This document shows positions 56,526-64,000 of a DNA stretch of 64,000 nucleotides, in pieces; position 1 is the first letter of the stretch; each line of letters begins with the position of its first letter. Origin of the DNA: PBB1 sp965229345 (lineage in GTDB: Bacteria > Pseudomonadota > Gammaproteobacteria > Burkholderiales > Burkholderiaceae_C); NCBI GenBank assembly GCA_965229345.1, contig OZ245872.1:620001-684000 (forward strand), given 5' to 3'. The notes under the pieces were generated by a model, which saw nothing but the letters and a program-made list of their open reading frames with translations, had not been told where the DNA came from and ran no database searches. Both the position numbers and the translations under genes were made by a program.

Positions 56526-57392
56526 TCACCGCGGCAATGCCGCCTCGCCCATGCGTTCGAAAACAAACTCGTTGCAGGCGCCGGTCGCGCCCGCGGTAGT
56601 GAGTCCACGCAACTCGAACCCGCGCGAGACCATGAACCGGAAGACTTCTTCCGGTCGCGCTACCTGGAATGGATAACCGCCCAGCCAGTCGATCATGTCG
56701 TACCAGAGCGACATTCCCCGGCCGAGATCGCCAAGTCCTCGCAGCCTCCGGTACACCCACCGCAGCCCGATAAAGTAAGGCGTAAAAGCCGCCACCACCA
56801 GCGCTCGCGTCAGCGAGCTGCGGTTGTAGATACGTTTCACCCAGGTCCACCACTGGCTGATCAGCCCCTGGTCGTTATAGATCGCAATGAAAAGGCGCCC
56901 GCCGGGTTGCACGCGCTGGCTCACCAGGTCCATCGCGGTCCACTGATCGCCGGTGTGATGCAACACGCCCCAGCTGTAGACGATGTCAAAGCGTCCCAAC
57001 GTGGCCAGGTAGGCTGAGTCCAGTGCCGAGCCTTCCTCCACGCACCAGAGCCCGTCGTCTGCGGGCTCGCTGGTTTCCGCGCGGTAGCGGCGGCGCAGTT
57101 CCTTCGTGCAAGCCACGGACTGCGGGTCAAAGTCGAAGGAGTGCACGGTCGCACCGAGGCGCCGTGCCGCCAGACTGAAAAGGCCACTACCCGACCCGGC
57201 ATCCAGCATACGCAGGCCTTGCAGCGTACGAAGGCCCAGCATGTCCCTCAGTGATTGCTCGGCTGCCGCGATGCCTGCTGTGTCCAGCTGCTGAAGAAAG
57301 CGTGCCCAGTTGGCACCGAAACCGAAGCGTTCGCCAGCCTCGGTCTCGGCGGCATGCGAAGCGGCGCCAGGAATCTTCGCTGTGTCATTCAC
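56526..57392 (-). CDS. SAM-dependent methyltransferase, paralogue B
   Basis: The 288-residue product has FGANWARFLQQLDTAGIAAAE, the SAM loop LDAGSGSGLFSLAARRLGA, SFDFDPQSVACTKELRRRYR, YSWGVLHHTGDQW and GGRLFIAIYNDQG. A C-terminal part with the hydrophobic LVVAAFTPYFIGLRWVY may touch the membrane. It is a close paralogue of the gene at 60607-61515, with the same motifs in the same order. GTG 57392 overlaps the asnB stop (GTGA). A role in methylating glycan or lipid carrier is inferred. Confidence 0.87.
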   Translation of the reverse strand: MNDTAKIPGAASHAAETEAGERFGFGANWARFLQQLDTAGIAAAEQSLRDMLGLRTLQGLRMLDAGSGSGLFSLAARRLGATVHSFDFDPQSVACTKELRRRYRAETSEPADDGLWCVEEGSALDSAYLATLGRFDIVYSWGVLHHTGDQWTAMDLVSQRVQPGGRLFIAIYNDQGLISQWWTWVKRIYNRSSLTRALVVAAFTPYFIGLRWVYRRLRGLGDLGRGMSLWYDMIDWLGGYPFQVARPEEVFRFMVSRGFELRGLTTAGATGACNEFVFERMGEAALPR

Positions 57393-59344
57393 GCGCTGGC
57401 CTTTCCAGAGGTGCCGGCCGCACGGCGCCAGGCTTCGAACATCAGCACCGGCCACAGCCGGTAGCCCCAATCGTTGCGCCCGGTCAGATGTTCGCGCCAA
57501 AGCTGGCGCACTGGCGCCGGATCCAGCAGGCCGGCTTGGCGCAGAGCGCTTTCGTCCAGCAGGTCTTCGGCCCAGCCGCGCAGCGGTCCGCGTAACCATG
57601 CATGGATTGGAATGCCGAAGCCCATCTTGGGTCGCTCCACCAAGACACGTGGCACATAGCGGTCCAGCACCTGGCGCAGCACCCATTTGCCCTGGCCGCC
57701 ACGTACCTTCTGCTGCAGGGGCAGGCGCAGCGCGAACTCGACGATGCGATGGTCCAGCAATGGCACGCGTGCTTCCAGCGAGGCTGCCATCGCCGCGCGG
57801 TCGACCTTTGCCAGGATATCGTCCGGTAGGTAGCTGCGCAGGTCAAGCAGCATCATCCGAGATTCGAACGCGCGCAAGGGCGGCACCGGTTGCGTGAAGG
57901 CCGTCAGCGGTTCCGGCGCATCCAGCACGGGGCTTTGGCCCTCGGGCCAGAAACTCACCATCTGCCGGTAAACATCATCGTTGCGCCGTGCACCCAGCAC
58001 GCCAGCCAGCTTGCGCAGGCGGTCGGCGCGGTCGCCTTCGCGTAATTCGCGGGGCAGCCATGGCGACACCGGTGCCAGCAGCGCACTCCAGACCTCGGCG
58101 GGCAGTGCTCGCAGCACAGCACCGCAGCTGCGGCGCAGCGCCAGCGGCACCGCAGCCACCCGCTGCGCCCAGTGGTAGCGGTCATAACCGCAGAACAGCT
58201 CGTCCCCGGCATCGCCAGACAGTGCCACGGTCACGTCTCGTCGCGCCAGCTGGCTGACCAGGAAGGTGGGGATTTGCGATGCATCGGCAAAGGGCTCGCA
58301 GTACAGGCCCGGCAGCTTCGGGATCACCTGCTGCGCTTCCTGCGCGGTGACCATGAGCTCCGTGTGCTGCGTGCCCAGGTGGCGGGCTATGGCGCGGGCA
58401 TGGGCCGATTCGTCCAGAGCGGCGTCGGGCAGGCCAATGGTGAATGTGCGCACTGGTTGGCTGGACAAGGCCTGCATCACCGCGACCGTGGTGGACGAGT
58501 CGATGCCGCCGGACAAGAAAGCACCCAGCGGCACGTCGGCCATGCGCTGGCCGTCGATGGATTGGCGCAGCAGCCGGTCCAGCGTCTCCACCGCCTCGGC
58601 GTCCGACAGCGACAACGGTTCGCGTGCGCCGGCCAGCGCTTGCTCTTGCACCGACCAGTACGCAGTTGGCTCGGCATCGACATCGTTGGGCTGCGACAGT
58701 GCCAGCAGTGTTCCGGGCAGCAGCTTGCGGATGCCCCGGTGGATCGACCAGGGCGCGGGCACGTAGCCATGGCGCAACAGGAGCGACAAGGCACCTGAAT
58801 CGATGTCACCACAGAAAGCCGGATGTGCGCGAAGCGCTTTCAACTCCGAACCGAACAACAGCACGCCGTTCTGCACACCGTAATAGAGCGGCTTCTCACC
58901 CAGGCGGTCACGGGCCAGCGTGAGGCTGCGCGATTGCCGGTCCCACAGTGCGATGGCGAACATGCCCACGGCGCGCTGCAGCGCCGTCAACAGTCCCCAG
59001 GCCGCCACTGCAGCCAGCAGTGTCTCGGTGTCGGAGTGGCCGCGCCACGCCGGCGCCGTACCGGCCGCTTCCAGCTGGCGCCGCAATTGGAGGTGGTTGT
59101 AGATCTCACCGTTGAATACGATGACCCAGCGGCCGTCTGCACTGGTCATCGGTTGCCGGCCTTCAGGCGACAAATCCACGATGGACAGGCGCCGGTGTGC
59201 CAGCGCGATACCAGCGCCTTCGTCCAGCCACTCGCCGCGCCCATCGGGACCGCGGTGAACCAGCGTGTCTCCCATGTCGCGCACCCATGCTGACGCCTGC
59301 TCCGGCAGCGCGCCTGCCGTGAAGAAGCCCGCAATGCCGCACAT
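57389..59344 (-). CDS. asnB: Glutamine-dependent amidotransferase, AsnB-like
   Basis: The 651-residue product has the class II glutaminase at its N-terminus (MCGIAGFF with Cys2 as nucleophile, VHRGPDGRGEW, VFNGEIYNH). The asparagine-synthetase domain has the ATP loop LSGGIDSSTTVAVM near residue 280 and ALSGDAGDELFCGYDRYHW. In polysaccharide loci such enzymes amidate uronic acids (WbpS-like) rather than make asparagine, so that role is favoured. It starts two bases after the GT4 stop and couples to the methyltransferase downstream. Confidence 0.9.
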   Translation of the reverse strand: MCGIAGFFTAGALPEQASAWVRDMGDTLVHRGPDGRGEWLDEGAGIALAHRRLSIVDLSPEGRQPMTSADGRWVIVFNGEIYNHLQLRRQLEAAGTAPAWRGHSDTETLLAAVAAWGLLTALQRAVGMFAIALWDRQSRSLTLARDRLGEKPLYYGVQNGVLLFGSELKALRAHPAFCGDIDSGALSLLLRHGYVPAPWSIHRGIRKLLPGTLLALSQPNDVDAEPTAYWSVQEQALAGAREPLSLSDAEAVETLDRLLRQSIDGQRMADVPLGAFLSGGIDSSTTVAVMQALSSQPVRTFTIGLPDAALDESAHARAIARHLGTQHTELMVTAQEAQQVIPKLPGLYCEPFADASQIPTFLVSQLARRDVTVALSGDAGDELFCGYDRYHWAQRVAAVPLALRRSCGAVLRALPAEVWSALLAPVSPWLPRELREGDRADRLRKLAGVLGARRNDDVYRQMVSFWPEGQSPVLDAPEPLTAFTQPVPPLRAFESRMMLLDLRSYLPDDILAKVDRAAMAASLEARVPLLDHRIVEFALRLPLQQKVRGGQGKWVLRQVLDRYVPRVLVERPKMGFGIPIHAWLRGPLRGWAEDLLDESALRQAGLLDPAPVRQLWREHLTGRNDWGYRLWPVLMFEAWRRAAGTSGKASA

Positions 59345-59346
59345 GT

Positions 59347-60474
59347 TCAGGCCACCAGCCCGCGGTACAGCTCGGCGTGTTGCATCGCCACGGCGTCCAG
59401 GCTGAAGTTCGACTCGATGCGTGTCCGCGCTCGCGCACCCCAAGCTGCTCGGCCTTCGCGGCCGAGGTCCGCCATGCGCAGCATGGCTGCAGCCAGGGTC
59501 TCGGGTTGTGCCGGCGCGACGACCAAGCCGGTGTCGGCCACCACCTGGGCCGAATCGCCCACAGCCGTGACCACGCAGGGTAATGCGCAAGCCATGGCCT
59601 CGCCCACTGCATTTGAAAAGGCTTCTGCGCGAGACGCGGACACGAATACATCCAGCGCGGCCAGTACCGCGGGCACGTCTCGCCGCTCACCCAGCAGGAG
59701 TACGCGGTCGCGCAGACCACTGTCGGCCACCTGCTGCGAGAGAGTGCTGTTGCCTGTGTCCACGCCCGTGCCAGCCATCACGAAGCGCGCTTGCGGTCGC
59801 AAGTCCAGCACCCGGCGTGCGGCCTGCAGGAAACCCGCATGATCCTTGACCGGATGGTGACGCGCGAGCGACCCGAACAGCAGGTCGGATTCGCTGGCGC
59901 CCCACTCGGCACGCAAACGCGCGCGGTCTGCCCCACTCGGAGTAAAGCGCTCGGTATCGAAGCCATTGGGCAGGTGTCGCGCATGGCGCATGTCAAATCC
60001 GAATGCGCGGTGTTGCTCCAGGCTGGTCAGTGAGTTGAACAACAGGCAGTCAGGCAGACGTGACAATGCCTTGTTCAGGTGGATGGCGGCTCGCGCGAAT
60101 GCATTCTCACCGGCAAGCGTAGGCAGCGACTGTCGGATGCCCCAGATCAGCGGCGCCCGTCCGGGAAGTACCGCGCGCGCCAAAGATGCTCCCAGGTTGC
60201 CGTGATAGAGCCAGCCATGGATCAGCTGTGGCCGGAAGCGGTTGGCCAGGAGCGCCAATTGGACGCTGCCTGCGACCACCGGGACGCTCCCCAGCAGGTT
60301 CAGTTCATTCACGATCGCGCCCGCTGCTCGCATCGGTGCTGCCATCGCACCACCTGGAAGCATGGCCACCACGTGCTGATCGACGTCTGCCAACGCTCTC
60401 GCCCCCAGCAACTTCAGAAGCATGTTTTCGGCGCCGCCTACGCCCAACGCAGTGATGACATGAAGTAGGCGCAT
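59347..60474 (-). CDS. Family-4 glycosyltransferase
   Basis: The 375-residue product starts MRLLHVITALGVGGAENMLL, a frequent GT4 opening. It contains HGWLYHGNLGASLARAV, WGIRQSLPTLAGE, HLPNGFDTERFTP, LFGSLARHHPVKDHAGFL and the donor motif SRAEAFSNAVGEAMACALP. An alternative ATG two codons upstream (60480) is possible. Two bases separate it from asnB, so the two enzymes are surely co-expressed. Confidence 0.92.
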   Translation of the reverse strand: MRLLHVITALGVGGAENMLLKLLGARALADVDQHVVAMLPGGAMAAPMRAAGAIVNELNLLGSVPVVAGSVQLALLANRFRPQLIHGWLYHGNLGASLARAVLPGRAPLIWGIRQSLPTLAGENAFARAAIHLNKALSRLPDCLLFNSLTSLEQHRAFGFDMRHARHLPNGFDTERFTPSGADRARLRAEWGASESDLLFGSLARHHPVKDHAGFLQAARRVLDLRPQARFVMAGTGVDTGNSTLSQQVADSGLRDRVLLLGERRDVPAVLAALDVFVSASRAEAFSNAVGEAMACALPCVVTAVGDSAQVVADTGLVVAPAQPETLAAAMLRMADLGREGRAAWGARARTRIESNFSLDAVAMQHAELYRGLVA

Positions 60475-60606
60475 GCACATCATTCTCGGCCAATCCTGCG
60501 CAGGCACTCTGATCGCGACGGTGTGATGCGCAAGAGTCTTCAGCGCTCGGCTAAGGCGTCATCATTGCGCGTAACCGTGTTTGATATCACCCGAGCCCCT
60601 GGCAAT

Positions 60607-61515
<909 letters not shown>

Positions 61516-61658
61516 TCCGTATTTTGTGCCTTGACGGACGACCAGGCTGCTCAACTTATCGAGTTGGCTTGAGTGCACGAAACTACGATTCCGATCGTTG
61601 ACCAGCGAACCGGAAGAGTCCGCATTCGCCAAGACGTCCCTTTTAGCCCGTCAATGCC

Positions 61659-62417
61659 ATGACCTTGCCTTTCCGCCTGCGCGCCGCATCGCTTCACCTT
61701 CTGGCCAGTGCACTGATCGCCGCGCTGGCGGCGGCGATCGTGTTCCTGGTCTGGTACCCGCCGCCGTACTCGACGCTGGCCGGGGGCACTAGCCTGTTCC
61801 TGCTGATCGTGTCCGTCGACGTGGTGATGGGGCCAGCGCTGACGGCTGTCGCGGCAAGCCCCGGTAAGCGGAGTAATGAGCTGGCACGCGACCTCGCGGT
61901 GATCGTCGTGCTGCAACTCGCGGCTTTCGGCTATGGCCTGTACACCATGGCGCTGGCCCGGCCAGTGGCCCTGGCTTTTGAGATCGATCGCTTCCGGGTC
62001 GTTACCTCGGCTGACATCGAGCCAGCGTCGCTGGCCGAGGCGCCACCTGCATTGCAGACTCTGCCCTGGACGGGGCCGAGGCAGATCGCAGCCGTCAAAC
62101 CCACCGACCCGGCTGAGCAGATGAAGGCGACCGAGCTGGGCCTGGCGGGCTTCGACCTGTCGATGCAACCGAAATACTGGCGCGAGTACGCCCCGCTGGC
62201 GGACGCTGCGTGGCAGGCCGCGAGGCCCATGCCGGTCCTGTTGGCAAAGTACCCACAAACGGCCGGCGAAGTGGCTCAGATTGCGAAGGAGGCAGGCCAG
62301 CCAGCGCAGGCGCTGCGCTGGCTGCCGCTGATGTCGCGCAGCGATAGCTGGGTAGCGGTCATGGCTGCGCCGGGTGCTCGGGTGGTGGGGTACCTGCCAG
62401 CCGACGGATTCTTCTGA
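61659..62417 (+). CDS. tfpX: Type IV pilin accessory protein, TfpX/TfpZ family
   Basis: The 252-residue protein has two to three N-terminal membrane helices (HLLASALIAALAAAIVFLVWYPPPY, TSLFLLIVSVDVVMGPALTAV, VIVVLQLAAFGYGLY) with the family motif WYPPPYSTLAGGTSLF. A periplasmic C-terminal domain has YWREYAPL and LRWLPLMSRSDSWVAV. TfpX/TfpZ proteins are encoded with specific pilin alleles and aid their assembly or stability. Here the partner pilA lies 13 kb away, across the glycan island. Confidence 0.88.
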   Translation: MTLPFRLRAASLHLLASALIAALAAAIVFLVWYPPPYSTLAGGTSLFLLIVSVDVVMGPALTAVAASPGKRSNELARDLAVIVVLQLAAFGYGLYTMALARPVALAFEIDRFRVVTSADIEPASLAEAPPALQTLPWTGPRQIAAVKPTDPAEQMKATELGLAGFDLSMQPKYWREYAPLADAAWQAARPMPVLLAKYPQTAGEVAQIAKEAGQPAQALRWLPLMSRSDSWVAVMAAPGARVVGYLPADGFF

Positions 62418-62518
62418 CGCCTCCCTCGGTGGCCGGGGGTTGCTGGGTGTAGCGTTGCGCCTTTGTGTCTCACACCGTACATCGATTGGATCACCTAGCT
62501 GTCTCATCCCGCACTGCA

Positions 62519-64000
62519 GTGACGTGTGCAGATGCACCTTTGGCCACTGCCCATGGCTCGAAAGGACCTGGGAACACTGTCGCCCAACCGATTTGGACTT
62601 TGGCCGCGCTGCTCGCGGTGGTGCCGGCCGCACTGCTCGCTGCTAATGTGCCCCCATCGGCGACCTTTCTAAACCAAGCCGCCGCCATATCGGGCTGGGG
62701 CGTGTTCTGCGCCGTGCTGGCGCTGTGGCAGTTCCGCATGCCGTTCACGCGTCCGCGCCAAGCCATTGGCGGGCTGTGTGCGTTGCTGTGCGCCCTCACC
62801 CTGTTGATCGCCGCATGCGCCGCGTCCTGGGCGCTCAGCGGTCTGCCGGCCTCCATGGCCTTGTCGGCCATCGGGCTGTTGACTGCTGCCGGGCTGGTGG
62901 CGGTGGTGGGTGCGGCGACCATGGCCTCTGGCGGTGGGGTGGCCGCGTTTCGTGCGCTTTGCATGGCGTTGACGGTGGCCGGCGTGCTCAGCGTGGCGGT
63001 GGGCATGGTGCAGGTGTTTGCGCCCTCGTGGGCCGATGGCGAGTGGATTGCCAGCACCTCGCTGGAAGGCCGCGCGTCGGGCAATCTGCGTCAGCCCAAC
63101 CACCTGAGCAGCCTGCTGCTGTGGTCGCTGGTGGGCGCGATGTGGCTCTTCGAATCGTCGAAGGGGCAACGCTCCCGGCTGGCGCGCGCAGGGTTGCTCT
63201 TGCTGATGGTGGGCTTCATCTTTGGCCTGGTTCTCAGCGGGTCTCGCACCGGCATGCTGGGCGTGCTGGCGCTGGCCGCATGGGGTGCGCTCGATCGCTC
63301 GCTGTCTCGGCGATCACGGCTTGCGCTGTGTCTGTCGCCCGTGGTCTATGCGCTGTGCTGGGCAGGGCTGACAACCTGGGCTGATCTCACAGGTCATGTG
63401 TTCGGCGGCGCGGCAAGGCTGCGCAATGAGACCGACATTTCCAGTTCACGCTTCGGCATCTGGTCCGACACCCTGGGCCTGATTGCGCAGCACCCTTGGT
63501 TTGGTGTGGGTTGGGGTGAGTTCAACCTGGCCTGGTCGCTGACGCCGTTCCCGCATCGGCCGGGGGCGTTCTTCGATCACACGCACAACCTGTTGCTGCA
63601 ATGGGTGGTCGAGCTGGGAGTGCCGCTCGCCCTGTGGGTCAGTGCGCTGATGAACTGGGCGATGTGGCGCGGCTGGTGCGCCAGCCGCCAGAGCGTGACG
63701 GCGGCTGACCCTGAGCACGCGCGGCTGCTGCGTTCGGCATGGATGATGGTGCTGCTGGTGGTCTGGCACAGCCTGCTCGAGTACCCGCTGTGGTACGCCT
63801 ATTTCCTGCTGCCGGCGGCTTTCGCCTGGGGCCTGTGTCTGGGTGCTGAGGGCCCCAAGCCGGTGTCGCGGGGCTCGGCATCGCCTGCGAGCCCGTTGCG
63901 GATACCTCCGGCTCGACAGGGCGTCACCGCCCAAGGCGCGGCGCTGCTGGCTGCTGCACTGATGCTTGCGGCCGGGGGCTTGGCCTCGGTGATCGACTAC
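62519..64000 (+). CDS. PglL/Wzy-type O-oligosaccharyltransferase or ligase, 3' end cut by the window
   Basis: The frame stays open to the window end, giving about 494 residues of an integral membrane protein with ten or more helices. GNLRQPNHLSSLLLWSL matches the PglL-type conserved loop, and SGSRTGMLGVLALAAWG and DHTHNLLLQWVVELGVP match the Wzy_C domain with its key His. Such enzymes transfer lipid-linked glycans en bloc to pilin Ser/Thr, or ligate O-antigen. No ATG is available near the 5' end. GTG 62519 is a guess, and GTG 62465 or TTG 62540 are possible. It follows tfpX by about 100 bases, which favours a pilin-directed role. Confidence 0.83.
   Translation, partial: MTCADAPLATAHGSKGPGNTVAQPIWTLAALLAVVPAALLAANVPPSATFLNQAAAISGWGVFCAVLALWQFRMPFTRPRQAIGGLCALLCALTLLIAACAASWALSGLPASMALSAIGLLTAAGLVAVVGAATMASGGGVAAFRALCMALTVAGVLSVAVGMVQVFAPSWADGEWIASTSLEGRASGNLRQPNHLSSLLLWSLVGAMWLFESSKGQRSRLARAGLLLLMVGFIFGLVLSGSRTGMLGVLALAAWGALDRSLSRRSRLALCLSPVVYALCWAGLTTWADLTGHVFGGAARLRNETDISSSRFGIWSDTLGLIAQHPWFGVGWGEFNLAWSLTPFPHRPGAFFDHTHNLLLQWVVELGVPLALWVSALMNWAMWRGWCASRQSVTAADPEHARLLRSAWMMVLLVVWHSLLEYPLWYAYFLLPAAFAWGLCLGAEGPKPVSRGSASPASPLRIPPARQGVTAQGAALLAAALMLAAGGLASVIDY

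Overview
The window is 64 kb of GC-rich, gene-dense DNA from a betaproteobacterium, most likely order Burkholderiales (Leptothrix/Rubrivivax/Ideonella-like). The evidence is the bioA-bioF-bioD, hpf-ptsN-hprK, recA-recX-sucC-sucD and pilA-tfpX-pglL blocks, the very high G+C in third codon positions, and frequent 1-4 base gene overlaps (ATGA, TGATG, GTGA). No rRNA, tRNA, CRISPR array, insertion sequence or phage gene was seen. It is an ordinary chromosomal segment carrying two notable accessory blocks.

Layout. 1-13.8 kb is housekeeping: a truncated HD-GYP-like gene, biotin synthesis (bioAFD), ribA, an ExbB/ExbD proton-channel pair, dapB, bamE, fur, a nitrogen-PTS segment (hprK, ptsN, hpf), corA, a 56-residue membrane protein and an MFS exporter. 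13.8-25.7 kb is a photo-oxidative-stress locus. On the minus strand lies an eight-gene operon (FAD oxidoreductase, DUF1365, cyclopropane-fatty-acid synthase-like methyltransferase, chalcone-isomerase-like protein, MFS, DUF3833 lipoprotein, SDR, NTF2-like). Next to it are a periplasmic glutathione peroxidase and a plus-strand set: a LitR/CarH-type B12-binding MerR regulator with the full light-sensing motifs, DUF2256, an Fe-S photolyase and a di-iron ferritin-like protein. Between the two arms sits a structured leader or small-RNA candidate with its own promoter and intrinsic terminator. 25.7-42.4 kb is again housekeeping: rfaE2-like, glnE, yhdP, a nitrilase, an M20 peptidase, a two-component system, recA-recX and sucCD.

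42.4-48.1 kb holds a cytochrome P450 coupled to sucD, a TerC membrane protein, and a Ser/Thr kinase, PP2C phosphatase, FHA protein and metallo-beta-lactamase-fold hydrolase. These lie just upstream of a type IV pilin gene with a probable sigma-54 promoter. 48.2-64 kb is a glycan island bounded by pilA on the left and tfpX plus a PglL/Wzy-type ligase on the right. It contains a GT2, a GT-C-like membrane protein broken by an in-frame TGA, three GT4 enzymes, a MurJ/Wzx-like flippase, an AsnB-like amidotransferase and three methyltransferases, two of them close paralogues. The natural reading is that the island builds a lipid-linked glycan, flips it and transfers it to pilin or another periplasmic protein. 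That function is inferred from gene order and families, not shown by the sequence.

The most interesting signals are the B12 photoreceptor locus with its intergenic RNA candidate, the pilin-bounded glycosylation island with its interrupted glycosyltransferase, and the kinase-phosphatase-FHA module beside pilA.
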